From Pseudomonas proteolytica (GTDB lineage: Bacteria; Pseudomonadota; Gammaproteobacteria; Pseudomonadales; Pseudomonadaceae), in NCBI RefSeq assembly GCF_007858275.1, contig NZ_VFEV01000024.1:34756-98755 (forward strand): a DNA stretch of 64,000 bases, in the 5' to 3' direction. Positions within the stretch are counted from its first letter, which is position 1. Every line of letters starts with the position of its first letter. The translations under genes and the position numbers were made by a program. Below are positions 1 to 8,310 of this stretch, in pieces. Under the pieces are notes generated by a model. The model saw only the letters and a list, made by a program, of their open reading frames with translations. It did not search any database and was not told where the DNA came from.

Positions 1-1481
1 TCCAACAGTTCGTACGGCAGGTGTGCCCAGCGGGCGGTCATGAAGTCGATGGTTTCTACCGCACGCAGGGCCACGACCCAGGCGTAGCGGCGGCCATCGC
101 CTACAACGCCAACCGATTTCACCGGTTGGAATACCACGAAGGCCTGGCTGACTTTGTGGTACCAGTCGGCCTTGCGCAGCTCTTCGATGAAGATGTGGTC
201 GGCACGACGCAGCAGGTCGGCGTATTCCTTCTTCACTTCACCGAGGATCCGCACGCCCAGGCCCGGGCCCGGGAATGGGTGGCGGTAGACCATGTCGTAC
301 GGCAGGCCCAGTTCCAGCCCCAGACGGCGGACTTCGTCCTTGAACAGCTCGCGCAGCGGTTCTACCAGCTTGAGGTTCATTTCCTCAGGCAGGCCACCTA
401 CGTTGTGGTGGGACTTGATCACGTGGGCCTTGCCGCTCTTGGCGCCAGCCGACTCGATCACGTCTGGGTAGATGGTGCCCTGGGCGAGGTACTTGATGTT
501 GTCCAGTTTGTTGGACTGGGCATCGAAGACGTCGATGAAGGTGCGACCGATGATCTTGCGCTTCTTCTCCGGGTCCGACTCGCCGGCCAGGTTGTTGAGG
601 AACTGGTCCTCGGCGTTGGCGCGGATCACCTTGACGCCCATGTTCTCGGCGAACATGGCCATCACTTGCTCACCTTCGTGCAGGCGCAGCAGGCCGTTGT
701 CGACGAAGACGCAGGTCAGTTGGTCGCCAATCGCCTTGTGCAGCAGCGCGGCAACCACGGAGGAGTCAACGCCGCCGGACAGGCCCAGCAACACGTTGTC
801 GGTACCGACCTGGGCGCGCACGTTGGCGATGGCATCTTCAGCGATTTTCGACGGGGTCCACAGGGCTTCACACTCGCAGATGTCGAGGATGAAGCGCGAC
901 AGGATGCGCCCGCCTTGCTTGGTGTGGGTCACTTCCGGGTGGAACTGCACGCCGTAGTAACGACGCTCGTCGCTGAACATGCCGGCAATCGGGCAGCTCG
1001 GGGTGCTGGCCAGGATGTGGAAGTCTTCCGGCATCCTGGTGACCTTGTCACCGTGGCTCATCCAGACGTCGAGGCCGAACAGGCCGTCGGCGTCGACGTG
1101 GTCTTCGATGCCGTCCAGCAGGCGGCTCTTGCCGACCACGTCCACACGGGCATAACCGAATTCACGCAGCTCGGAGCCTTCGACCTTGCCGCCCAGTTGC
1201 TCGGCCATGGTCTGCATGCCGTAGCAGATACCGAAGACCGGCACGCCCAGGTCAAACACCGCTTGCGGGCAGCGCGGGCTGTTGGCTTCGTGCACGGACT
1301 CGGGGCCACCGGCGAGGATGACGCCTTTAGGGGCGAATTCGCGGATCGCTTCGTCATCCATATCGAACGGATGCAGTTCGCAGTACACGCCGATTTCACG
1401 CACGCGGCGGGCGATCAGTTGGGTGTACTGGGAACCGAAGTCGAGGATCAGGATACGGTGGGCGTGAATGTCGAGGGCCAT
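1..1481 (-). CDS. guaA: GMP synthase (glutamine-hydrolysing), 3' end cut by window edge
   Basis: Makes GMP from XMP, glutamine and ATP, the last step of guanine nucleotide synthesis in the cytoplasm. The reading frame begins MALDIHAHRILILDFGSQYT, typical of GuaA. The class I glutamine amidotransferase domain follows, with the nucleophile in PVFGICYGMQ and the FHPEVTHT histidine/glutamate pair. The ATP-pyrophosphatase P-loop GLSGGVDSSVVAALLH comes next, then the dimerisation region. About 493 codons are present. The family is usually near 525 residues, so roughly 30 C-terminal residues lie to the left of the window. It follows guaB by 81 nt on the same strand, the usual guaBA operon. Confidence 0.97.
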   Translation of the reverse strand, partial: MALDIHAHRILILDFGSQYTQLIARRVREIGVYCELHPFDMDDEAIREFAPKGVILAGGPESVHEANSPRCPQAVFDLGVPVFGICYGMQTMAEQLGGKVEGSELREFGYARVDVVGKSRLLDGIEDHVDADGLFGLDVWMSHGDKVTRMPEDFHILASTPSCPIAGMFSDERRYYGVQFHPEVTHTKQGGRILSRFILDICECEALWTPSKIAEDAIANVRAQVGTDNVLLGLSGGVDSSVVAALLHKAIGDQLTCVFVDNGLLRLHEGEQVMAMFAENMGVKVIRANAEDQFLNNLAGESDPEKKRKIIGRTFIDVFDAQSNKLDNIKYLAQGTIYPDVIESAGAKSGKAHVIKSHHNVGGLPEEMNLKLVEPLRELFKDEVRRLGLELGLPYDMVYRHPFPGPGLGVRILGEVKKEYADLLRRADHIFIEELRKADWYHKVSQAFVVFQPVKSVGVVGDGRRYAWVVALRAVETIDFMTARWAHLPYELL

Positions 1482-1516
1482 GAAGTCAGTCTCGTCTAAT
1501 GAATCAGAAACAACTC

Positions 1517-1536
1517 GGGGCTGAAAGAACAGCCCC
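1517..1536 (-). other. Intercistronic hairpin between guaB and guaA
   Basis: GGGGCTG and CAGCCCC are separated by a six-base loop and form a perfect 7-bp stem in the gap between guaB and guaA. No T-run follows on the minus strand, so this is more likely an mRNA-processing or stabilising hairpin than a full terminator. Its function is inferred only from position. Confidence 0.4.
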
Positions 1537-1562
1537 GGTTACTTAACGTTTTGCTGGAAGCC

Positions 1563-3032
1563 TCAACCTACGCGGTAGTTTGGCGCTTCCTTGGTGATCT
1601 GCACGTCGTGGACATGGGATTCAGCCATGCCGGCGCCGGTGATCCGTACGAACTCTGGCTTGGTGCGCATTTCTTCGATGTCGGCGCTGCCGGTGTAGCC
1701 CATCGAGGAACGCAGGCCGCCCATCAGTTGATGGATGATGGCGCTCAGGGTGCCCTTGTACGGCACACGGCCTTCGATGCCTTCCGGGACGAGCTTCTCG
1801 GCGCCTGCCGAGGAGTCCTGGAAGTAGCGGTCGGAAGAACCTTGCGCCTGGGACATGGCGCCCAGCGAACCCATGCCGCGGTAAGCCTTGTAGGAACGGC
1901 CCTGGAACAGTTCGATCTCGCCTGGCGCTTCTTCAGTACCTGCGAACATCGAGCCCATCATCACGCAGGAAGCACCGGCTACGATGGCCTTGGACAGGTC
2001 ACCGGAGAAACGGATGCCGCCGTCGGCGATCAATGGTACGCCAGTGCCTTCAAGGGCAGCGGCAACATTGGCGATGGCGCTGATTTGCGGCACGCCCACA
2101 CCGGCGACGATACGCGTGGTGCAGATCGAGCCTGGGCCGATACCGACCTTGACTGCGTCAGCACCGGCTTCGGCCAGGGCCTTGGCGGCAGCGCCGGTGG
2201 CGATGTTGCCGCCGATCACCTGCACGTCAGGGAAGTTCTGCTTGACCCAGCGTACGCGGTCGATCACGCCTTTGGAGTGACCGTGGGCAGTGTCGACCAC
2301 CACCACGTCAACACCGGCAGCGACCAGGGCCGAAACGCGGTCGCCGGTGTCTTTACCGGTACCAACGGCGGCGCCAACGCGCAGACGACCTTGGTCATCC
2401 TTGCTGGCCAGCGGGTAAGCCTTGGCTTTTTCGATGTCGTTGACGGTCATCATGCCCTTGAGGGCGAATTTGTCGTCGACGATCAGCACGCGCTCGATGC
2501 GGTGCTTGTGCAGCAGTTCACGCACATCGTTCTTGTCGGCGCCTTCCTTGACAGTGACCAGGCGCTCTTTAGGCGTCATCACTTCACGGACGGTAACTTC
2601 AAGACGGTTTTCGAAGCGCACGTCACGGGAAGTGACGATGCCGACCAGGTCGCCATCGTGCAGCACAGGAACACCGGAGATGTTGTGCAGGCGGGTCAGG
2701 TCGAACAGGTCGCGTACGGTGGCGTCGGCTTCGATGGTGATCGGATCTTTCACCACACCGGCTTCATAACGCTTGACCTTGCGCACTTCGGCAGCTTGCT
2801 GGTCGATGGTCATGTTCTTGTGGATGATGCCGATGCCGCCTTCCTGAGCCATGGCGATTGCCAAACGGGCTTCGGTGACGGTGTCCATGGCAGCGGAAAC
2901 CAGGGGAATATTCAGCTCGATGCCACGGGTTAGGCGGGTCTTGAGACTGACTTCGTTAGGAAGCACCTCGGAGTAACCGGGCACTAGGAGAATGTCGTCG
3001 AATGTCAGAGCTTCTTGGCTGATACGCAGCAT
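1563..3032 (-). CDS. guaB: Inosine-5'-monophosphate dehydrogenase
   Basis: Oxidises IMP to XMP with NAD+, the committed step towards GMP. The 489-residue length matches the family when translation begins at MLRISQEALTFDDILLVPG. The same frame runs 27 codons further upstream, but that extension is not family-like. Visible features are the N-terminal barrel strand, two CBS domains at about residues 93-205, the catalytic loop GIGPGSICTTR with the active cysteine near residue 304, the flap RGMGSLGAM, and a C-terminal YRVG. It lies directly upstream of guaA on the minus strand. Confidence 0.97.
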   Translation of the reverse strand: MLRISQEALTFDDILLVPGYSEVLPNEVSLKTRLTRGIELNIPLVSAAMDTVTEARLAIAMAQEGGIGIIHKNMTIDQQAAEVRKVKRYEAGVVKDPITIEADATVRDLFDLTRLHNISGVPVLHDGDLVGIVTSRDVRFENRLEVTVREVMTPKERLVTVKEGADKNDVRELLHKHRIERVLIVDDKFALKGMMTVNDIEKAKAYPLASKDDQGRLRVGAAVGTGKDTGDRVSALVAAGVDVVVVDTAHGHSKGVIDRVRWVKQNFPDVQVIGGNIATGAAAKALAEAGADAVKVGIGPGSICTTRIVAGVGVPQISAIANVAAALEGTGVPLIADGGIRFSGDLSKAIVAGASCVMMGSMFAGTEEAPGEIELFQGRSYKAYRGMGSLGAMSQAQGSSDRYFQDSSAGAEKLVPEGIEGRVPYKGTLSAIIHQLMGGLRSSMGYTGSADIEEMRTKPEFVRITGAGMAESHVHDVQITKEAPNYRVG

Positions 3033-3154
3033 CGCGGGGGCTCCCGAGCGGGAAAATGGAAGCGCGCCATTATATACATGCGCCCTGCCGGGCTCAATGT
3101 AAAACTCTGACAAACTTGGTAATACTGATAGATGGGTAAACCCAGGCGCTTTTT

Positions 3155-3254
3155 TGTAGGAGCGAGCTTGCTCGCGAAGAGCGTGAAGGCACCGCGCAAA
3201 ACCAGAAAGCCAGCGTTATCGTTGACGATTTTCGCGAGCAAGCTCGCGCCTACA
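3155..3254. repeat. REPIN (inverted REP pair)
   Basis: TGTAGGAGCGAGCTTGCTCG at the left end is repeated in inverted orientation at the right end (TTCGCGAGCAAGCTCGCGCC then TACA), about 50 nt apart, so the unit can fold into one long hairpin. The right end supplies the stop codon of the following minus-strand gene. A close copy lies at 13894-13993, including the shared inner text GCGTTATCGTTGACG. Confidence 0.85.
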
Positions 3255-3798
3255 ATTCGACTTTGACCCAGCTGATTTTCTGGTCGAGCCAGTCGGCAAA
3301 TTCGTCGATAAAGCTCTGCTTGAAGCCCGCTTCGGCCCAGTTGTTGAAGATGAAGCCCAGGTTGGAAAAGCCGCACTCCTGCAAGAATAGAAACCCGTTG
3401 ATGTCATCTTCATGCCCACACAGCGGGCAGGTGAAGTTGTCGGTATGGCCGGGCATCCAGTCTTCCAGGCTCTCGAACAGCGCCTCGCCGACTTCTTTAA
3501 GGCATTGCGGGCAGCCGGCTTCTTCGAGAAACCCCTTGGCCGGGGTATAGATGCAACGCTTGTAGATGATTTCCAGGCCATTGACCGGCTCGTTGAATGG
3601 CAACGCCTCGGGGTGCAACACCACGGCGCGGGCGCCGTCGGCCAGGGCATAGCCCATGCGGTTGCCGGTGCGGCCACAGGTGGTCAGTTCTTCCTTGATG
3701 ATGTTCTTGCGCACCAGCCAGCGCACGATGGCCCGGGCGCGGGGTTCGTGGACGGGCAAGGTGGAGATTTTCGGGACAAGGATGCTTTGGGAATTCAT
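3250..3798 (-). CDS. Conserved hypothetical protein with two CxxC pairs
   Basis: A 182-residue protein of no known reaction. Residues 96-99 are CPQC and 124-127 are CPLC, followed by GHEDD. This suggests a small zinc ribbon in the second half. The first half contains a conserved-looking CGRTGNRMGYALADGARAV stretch, and the C-terminus is acidic and aromatic (FIFNNWAEAGF). No signal peptide or membrane segment is seen. Homologues in Pseudomonas databases are sometimes labelled sugar ABC transporter ATPase, but there is no Walker A motif here, so that name is unsupported. The stop codon lies inside the REPIN end. Confidence 0.75.
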   Translation of the reverse strand: MNSQSILVPKISTLPVHEPRARAIVRWLVRKNIIKEELTTCGRTGNRMGYALADGARAVVLHPEALPFNEPVNGLEIIYKRCIYTPAKGFLEEAGCPQCLKEVGEALFESLEDWMPGHTDNFTCPLCGHEDDINGFLFLQECGFSNLGFIFNNWAEAGFKQSFIDEFADWLDQKISWVKVEL

Positions 3799-3827
3799 GG
3801 GAGTCCTGCGGTGTGGCTGCTGGCCTC

Positions 3828-3893
3828 ATCGCGGGCAAGCCCGGCTCCCACAGTTGATCGCATACCAATGTGGGAGCCGGGCTTGCCCGCGAT
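3828..3893. repeat. REPIN, second subtype
   Basis: ATCGCGGGCAAGCCCGGCTC and its inverted copy GAGCCGGGCTTGCCCGCGAT flank a short spacer. It lies between the convergent ends and starts of neighbouring minus-strand genes. It belongs to the GCGGGCAAGCCCGC subtype, distinct from the pair at 3155-3254. Confidence 0.8.
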
Positions 3894-3935
3894 AAGGCCC
3901 TAGAGCCCGGCAGCTTAATCCCTGCCACCCACAGG

Positions 3936-4703
3936 TCAAGTACTCAAATACCGCCCAATCAACGCTATGCCACTGGCCAGCACCAGCCACGTCACCAACC
4001 GCACAAACGCCTCGCGGGACATGCGCAGGGTCAACCTGCGCCCCGCCCACAGCCCCAGGGCCATCGCCGGCAGCAGGCACACCGCCAGCAGCAGCAAGGG
4101 CAATTGGGCATACACCCCGGCGATCAAAAACAAACTCAGGCGTACCACCGTGCTCGCGCTGATCAACGCACTTTGGGTGGCTCGCGCGCCGTCCTTGGGC
4201 AGGCGGCTGTTCAGATAAATCGCATACAAAAAGCCGCCACTGCCAAACAAGGCCCCAAACAATCCGCCCACTACGCCCATGGGCACCGACCAGCCGGCAG
4301 CCAAAGCTGTGGGCTTGGCCTTTACCGCCAGGCTGTAAATGGCATAGGCGCTGATAAACAGGCCCATCAACAGCAGGAGCAGGTCCGAATGCAGGTTAAG
4401 CAAGAAGATCACACCCAGGGTGCAGCCAATGGCCATGCACGGTAGTAACCGCAATAGCTCCGGCTTGACCACATCCCGCCGCGATTGCAGCAGGTTGCCA
4501 AAGGCCGCGACGAAATCCAGCAGCACCAGCAACGGAATGATCTTCGACAGCGGCATGAACATAATCAGGATCGGCCCGGCCACCAGTGCCGTGCCGAAGC
4601 CGGCGATGCCAAACACGATATAGGCCAGGGTGATCCCCAGGCCAATCACCAGCCAGTCCACCGGACCAAACGACCACTGCGCCATCAATTCAACCAGGCT
4701 CAT
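3936..4703 (-). CDS. TauE/SafE-family membrane transporter
   Basis: A 255-residue inner-membrane protein of the sulfite exporter TauE/SafE (DUF81) family, which moves organic or inorganic anions, often sulfur compounds. The sequence is almost entirely hydrophobic helices, about eight, with the family signature GIAGFGTALVAGPILI near the N-terminus and GGLFGALFGSGGFLYAIYL in the middle. The start MSLVELMAQ is preceded by AAGGAA at good spacing. It is divergent from a LysR regulator 99 nt away, which probably controls it. The substrate cannot be told from sequence. Confidence 0.85.
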   Translation of the reverse strand: MSLVELMAQWSFGPVDWLVIGLGITLAYIVFGIAGFGTALVAGPILIMFMPLSKIIPLLVLLDFVAAFGNLLQSRRDVVKPELLRLLPCMAIGCTLGVIFLLNLHSDLLLLLMGLFISAYAIYSLAVKAKPTALAAGWSVPMGVVGGLFGALFGSGGFLYAIYLNSRLPKDGARATQSALISASTVVRLSLFLIAGVYAQLPLLLLAVCLLPAMALGLWAGRRLTLRMSREAFVRLVTWLVLASGIALIGRYLST

Positions 4704-4802
4704 GAAATATTCCTTGTTAGCGATGGCCCTCACTTTAGCCAAGCTGATGTGTTGCGACTAATATCTTCAAAGCCATCCATCTATCTCAAAAAGGCATGAC
4801 TG

Positions 4803-5693
4803 GTGATTTCTACCCGACAACTGCGTTACTTCGTCGAAATAGCCGAGAGCGGCAGCTTCAGCGCCGCCGCCGAACGCCTGTTTGTCGCGCAATCGGCCCT
4901 CAGCCGGCAGATCAAGGAGTTGGAAACCCTCCTGCAAACCCCGCTGTTCGAGCGCACCGCCCGCCTCCCGCGCCTGACGGCCGCCGGCGAGGCGTTTTAT
5001 CCACGAGCGCGCAACCTGCTGGGCGAGTTGCACAAGGCCAGTGAATTGGCGACCCAGGTCGGCCACGGCCAACTCGGCACGCTGCGCCTGAGCCACTCCA
5101 GCACGGTGCCGATGAGCGGGCGCGTCCTGCGCGGGATCAGCGCCTGGCTGGAGCAGTGTCCCGGGGTGTCGATGGATATCGTCAAACTGTCCTCAGAAGC
5201 GCAGTTGGAGGACATTGCCGACGGTCGGCTGGAGGTCGGCCTGCTGCGCCTGCCGGTGCTGCGCCAGCGCGAAGGGGTACGTATCGTGCCTCTGTATAAA
5301 GAGCCACTGCTGCTGGCTGTACCTCCTACCCACCCTTTGGCCCGGCATTCCGCGGCCATTGAACTGGCGCAATTGAAAGACCAAGCCTTTATTTCGATCC
5401 CCCACCCACAACGCGGCGGCCTGAGTTACCTGTCGGCCGAGTTGTGCATGCGTGCCGGATTTTTCCCCAAGGCCGCGCGGGTGATGTCGCGCAAGACCAC
5501 CCAACTGCAGTTGATCCAGGCTGGATTTGGCATTGCGCTGCTGCCCGAGTCGATGCGTGATATCGCCCCGGCCAACATTCACTTCCTGCCCCTGGCCGAC
5601 CCTGATTGCCACAGCACAGTGGCCCTGGCCTGTGCGCAGGCGCCGAGCGCGTTGGTTGCGCAGTTCTGTCAAACACTGGCCGAATGCCTATAA
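4803..5693 (+). CDS. LysR-family transcriptional regulator
   Basis: A 296-residue LysR protein that starts at GTG (MISTRQLRYFVEIAESGSFS). The N-terminal winged helix-turn-helix contains AAERLFVAQSALSRQIKELE at about residues 21-40. The rest is the two-lobed effector-binding domain (SHSSTVPMSGRVLRGI...). The overlapping ATG at 4796 is in another frame. It is divergent from the TauE-type exporter, the usual arrangement for a LysR regulator and its target. The effector is unknown. Confidence 0.9.
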   Translation: MISTRQLRYFVEIAESGSFSAAAERLFVAQSALSRQIKELETLLQTPLFERTARLPRLTAAGEAFYPRARNLLGELHKASELATQVGHGQLGTLRLSHSSTVPMSGRVLRGISAWLEQCPGVSMDIVKLSSEAQLEDIADGRLEVGLLRLPVLRQREGVRIVPLYKEPLLLAVPPTHPLARHSAAIELAQLKDQAFISIPHPQRGGLSYLSAELCMRAGFFPKAARVMSRKTTQLQLIQAGFGIALLPESMRDIAPANIHFLPLADPDCHSTVALACAQAPSALVAQFCQTLAECL

Positions 5694-5723
5694 ACTGCCG
5701 CCCATGACTAAAGATCTCTTGCC

Positions 5724-7103
5724 ATGATGAAAGACCCGTTTGCCCGCCTGGGCCTGGACCGCGAGGTCCTGACTGTCAGCCAACTCAACGGCCGCGCTCG
5801 GGTGTTGCTCGAGGACGTGTTCACCAATATCTGGGTCGAAGGCGAGATCTCCAACCTCGCCCGCCCGGCCTCTGGGCATGTGTATTTCACCCTCAAGGAC
5901 AGCGGCGCGCAGGTACGGTGTGCGCTGTTTCGCAACAACGCCGCGCGCGTGCGCCAGGCATTGAAGGATGGCCTGGCGGTCAAGGTGCGGGGCAAAGTCT
6001 CGCTGTTCGAGGGGCGTGGCGACTACCAGTTGATCCTCGACACTGTAGAGCCAGCCGGCGATGGTGCGCTGCGCCTGGCCTTCGATGCCTTGAAGGAAAA
6101 ACTCAGCGCCGAAGGGCTGTTCAGTGCCGAGCGCAAGGTGCCGCTGCCGGCCCATCCGCGCCGCATCGGCATTATCAGTTCACCCACCGGCGCGGTGATT
6201 CGCGACATCATCAGTGTATTCGCCCGCCGTGCACCAAACGTGCAGCTGACCCTGATCCCCACCGCCGTGCAGGGCCGCGAGGCCGTGGCGCAGATTGTCC
6301 GCGCCCTCAAGCTGGCGGATGCCCGGGGCTTTGATGCGCTGATCCTGGCCCGTGGCGGCGGCTCGCTGGAAGACCTCTGGTGTTTCAACGAAGAAGCCGT
6401 GGCCCGTGCCATCGATGCGTGTGTCACGCCTATCGTCAGTGCGGTCGGCCATGAAACCGATGTATCCATCAGTGACTTCGTGGCCGATGTGCGCGCCCCC
6501 ACGCCCTCGGCTGCCGCTGAGTTGCTGGCGCCGGATGCCAGCAACCTGGTACGCCAGGTCGAAAGCCTGCACCGGCGCCTGGTGATGTTGATGCGCAATC
6601 GCCTGACCCACGACCGCCTGCGCCTGGAAGGCATGGCCCGGCGCCTGCGTCACCCCGGTGAGCGTCTGCGCCAGCAGGCCCAGCGCCTGGATGACCTGGA
6701 TATGCGCCTGCGCAGGGCGTTCGAGCGCAGCCTCAATACCCGTCGCGAACGCCTGATCCGCCTCGAAACCCGCCTGGCCGGCCAGCACCCGGGGCGCCAA
6801 CTGGCCCTGCTGCGCCAGCGCCTGGACAGCCTCGCCGAGCGCCTGCCCCGGGCCATGCGCGAAGGTCTCAAGGCGCGCCGCCTGCAACTGCAAAGCCAGG
6901 TGCAGACGTTGCAGGTGGTCAGCCCGCTGGCGACCCTGGGCCGTGGCTACAGCATCCTGCTGGACGAGCGCGGCCAGGCCATTCGCAATGCCGCGCAAAC
7001 CCACACCGGCCAGCGCCTGACCGCGCGTCTCGGTGAGGGCCAACTGCAAGTGCGGGTGGAAGATAACCACCTGACACCCGTCACCCTTTCATTACTGGAT
7101 TGA
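5724..7103 (+). CDS. xseA: Exodeoxyribonuclease VII large subunit
   Basis: Large subunit of the single-strand exonuclease that degrades DNA to short oligonucleotides together with XseB. At 459 residues it is full length. The OB-fold domain lies at about residues 15-110 (EGEISNLARPASGHVYFTLKD). The catalytic core contains GIISSPTGAVIRDI, LARGGGSLEDLWCFNEE and SAVGHETDVSISDFVAD. A long Arg/Leu-rich coiled-coil follows, ending with LGRGYSIL. Translation could start at either of two adjacent ATG codons. xseB is not nearby. The next gene begins three bases after the stop. Confidence 0.95.
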   Translation: MMKDPFARLGLDREVLTVSQLNGRARVLLEDVFTNIWVEGEISNLARPASGHVYFTLKDSGAQVRCALFRNNAARVRQALKDGLAVKVRGKVSLFEGRGDYQLILDTVEPAGDGALRLAFDALKEKLSAEGLFSAERKVPLPAHPRRIGIISSPTGAVIRDIISVFARRAPNVQLTLIPTAVQGREAVAQIVRALKLADARGFDALILARGGGSLEDLWCFNEEAVARAIDACVTPIVSAVGHETDVSISDFVADVRAPTPSAAAELLAPDASNLVRQVESLHRRLVMLMRNRLTHDRLRLEGMARRLRHPGERLRQQAQRLDDLDMRLRRAFERSLNTRRERLIRLETRLAGQHPGRQLALLRQRLDSLAERLPRAMREGLKARRLQLQSQVQTLQVVSPLATLGRGYSILLDERGQAIRNAAQTHTGQRLTARLGEGQLQVRVEDNHLTPVTLSLLD

Positions 7104-7106
7104 TTG

Positions 7107-7928
7107 ATGCCTCGTCTATTTAGCCTGTTGCTGCTGCTGTGCCTCGCTTTTAACGCCCACGCCGACAGCTACATCACCCGCACTCTGAACAAGCCGGTGC
7201 CCGGTGGCGTGGCCGTGGTCGACCTGGGCCCTGGGGCCGCCGCGCCGAAAGCCACTTATCAGGGCAAACCGGTGCTGGTGGTCAAGGAACAGGACAACTG
7301 GCTGGCGATTGTCGGCATCCCGCTGACGGTCAAGCCCGGTAACGAGCGCATTAGCAGTGGCGGGCGCAACCTGCCGTTTATCGTCGGTTTCAAGAAGTAT
7401 CCAGAACAGCGCATCACCCTGAAGAACAAAAGCCAGGTCAACCCCGAGCCTGCACAACTCAAGCGCATCGAGGGCGAGCTGGCCGTGCAGCTCAAGGCTT
7501 ACCGCAGCTTCAGCCCGAACCTGCCAAGCAACCTGGTGCTGGACAAGCCAGTGAACGGCCCGCTGTCCAGCAAGTTCGGCGTGCGCCGCTTCTTCAACGG
7601 TGAAGAACGCAACCCGCACTCGGGCCTGGACTTCGCGGTGCCCGCTGGCACGCCGATCAAGACGCCGGCCAATGGCAAGGTGATTCTGGTGGGGAACTAC
7701 TTCTTTAACGGCAACACGGTGTTCGTCGACCATGGCCAGGGCTTTATCAGCATGTTCTGCCATATGTCGAAGATTGATGTGAAGGTGGGCCAGCAACTGG
7801 TGCGCGGGGCGGTGGTTGGTAAGGTCGGTTCGACGGGCCGAGCGACCGGGCCGCATATGCATTGGAATATCAGCTTGAATGATGCGCGGGTGGACCCGGC
7901 GATCTTTATAGGGGCGTTCCAGCCTTGA
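7107..7928 (+). CDS. Secreted M23-family (LytM) peptidase
   Basis: A 273-residue periplasmic protein with a signal peptide MPRLFSLLLLLCLAFNAHA and a C-terminal peptidase M23 domain at about 165-265. The zinc motif HxxxD is seen in NPHSGLDFAVPAGTPI and the partner HxH in GPHMHWN. Proteins of this type cleave peptidoglycan cross-links or, if catalytically inactive, activate amidases. Here the metal ligands look intact. The ATG at 7107 is preferred over the in-frame TTG at 7104. It is almost certainly cotranscribed with xseA. Confidence 0.9.
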   Translation: MPRLFSLLLLLCLAFNAHADSYITRTLNKPVPGGVAVVDLGPGAAAPKATYQGKPVLVVKEQDNWLAIVGIPLTVKPGNERISSGGRNLPFIVGFKKYPEQRITLKNKSQVNPEPAQLKRIEGELAVQLKAYRSFSPNLPSNLVLDKPVNGPLSSKFGVRRFFNGEERNPHSGLDFAVPAGTPIKTPANGKVILVGNYFFNGNTVFVDHGQGFISMFCHMSKIDVKVGQQLVRGAVVGKVGSTGRATGPHMHWNISLNDARVDPAIFIGAFQP

Positions 7929-7946
7929 TCTGATCGCGGGGCAGAC

Positions 7947-7980
7947 TGGCGTCATCGCAGGCTTGCATGCGATGGCGCCA
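7947..7980 (+). other. Hairpin downstream of the M23 peptidase gene
   Basis: TGGCGTCATCGCA and TGCGATGGCGCCA form a long stem with one mismatch, 18 nt after the stop codon. There is no T-run, so termination here would not be a simple intrinsic type. It may be a diverged REP element. Confidence 0.4.
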
Positions 7981-8144
7981 AATCAGTCTGCACTGATTGC
8001 GCATCTGCAAACCCTCACGCAAATAAAACAAAGCATCCAGACTTTACTCACCATAAAATCTCGTTTACCAGAGCAATAGCAGAACTTCTCTCAATTTTTT
8101 CCGACTGCTTGCCATCTTTCACCTCGCCGGTTAGGGTTGAGCTT

Positions 8145-8222
8145 ATGAAAACCTCTCACACCCTCATTCAGCTCCGCCAGCACCGCAGCCTGTGCCTCGT
8201 CAGCGCACGACTGCCAGGCTGA
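8145..8222 (+). CDS. Leucine/arginine-rich leader peptide upstream of leuA
   Basis: A 25-codon frame begins ATGAAAACCTCTCACACC and encodes a peptide starting MKTSHTLIQLRQHRSL and ending CLVSARLPG. It has five leucines (positions 7, 10, 16, 18, 23) and three arginines. It stops 88 nt before leuA. The coding part can fold into AGCCTG/CAGGCT, and its last codons can instead pair with a sequence near the leuA ribosome site. This is the arrangement of a translation-controlled attenuator that senses charged tRNA-Leu. The ribosome site in front of it is weak (AGGGTTGAGCTT). Confidence 0.6.
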   Translation: MKTSHTLIQLRQHRSLCLVSARLPG

Positions 8223-8273
8223 ATCGATCTGCCTCGTCCCCGGTTTGCATCCCTAATAAACGCTTTCTGGCAG
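8187..8273 (+). promoter_or_regulatory. Candidate attenuator of leuA (mutually exclusive RNA pairings)
   Basis: AGCCTG (8187-8192) pairs with CAGGCT (8215-8220) inside the leader peptide frame. The overlapping CTGCCAG (8211-8217) is a perfect 7-bp complement of CTGGCAG (8267-8273), 38 nt ahead of the leuA start. A ribosome stalled on the late Leu codons would disrupt the first pairing. No classical GC stem plus T-run was found, so control of translation initiation or Rho access is as likely as intrinsic termination. Confidence 0.4.
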
Positions 8274-8310
8274 GCCGCCTCTTCTCGGCCCTACAACAAG
8301 GATTCTTCTG

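Noticed and set aside
21..1499. Long plus-strand open frame across guaA
   Set aside because: It is the antisense shadow of guaA caused by GC-rich third positions. No ribosome site and no family-like sequence.
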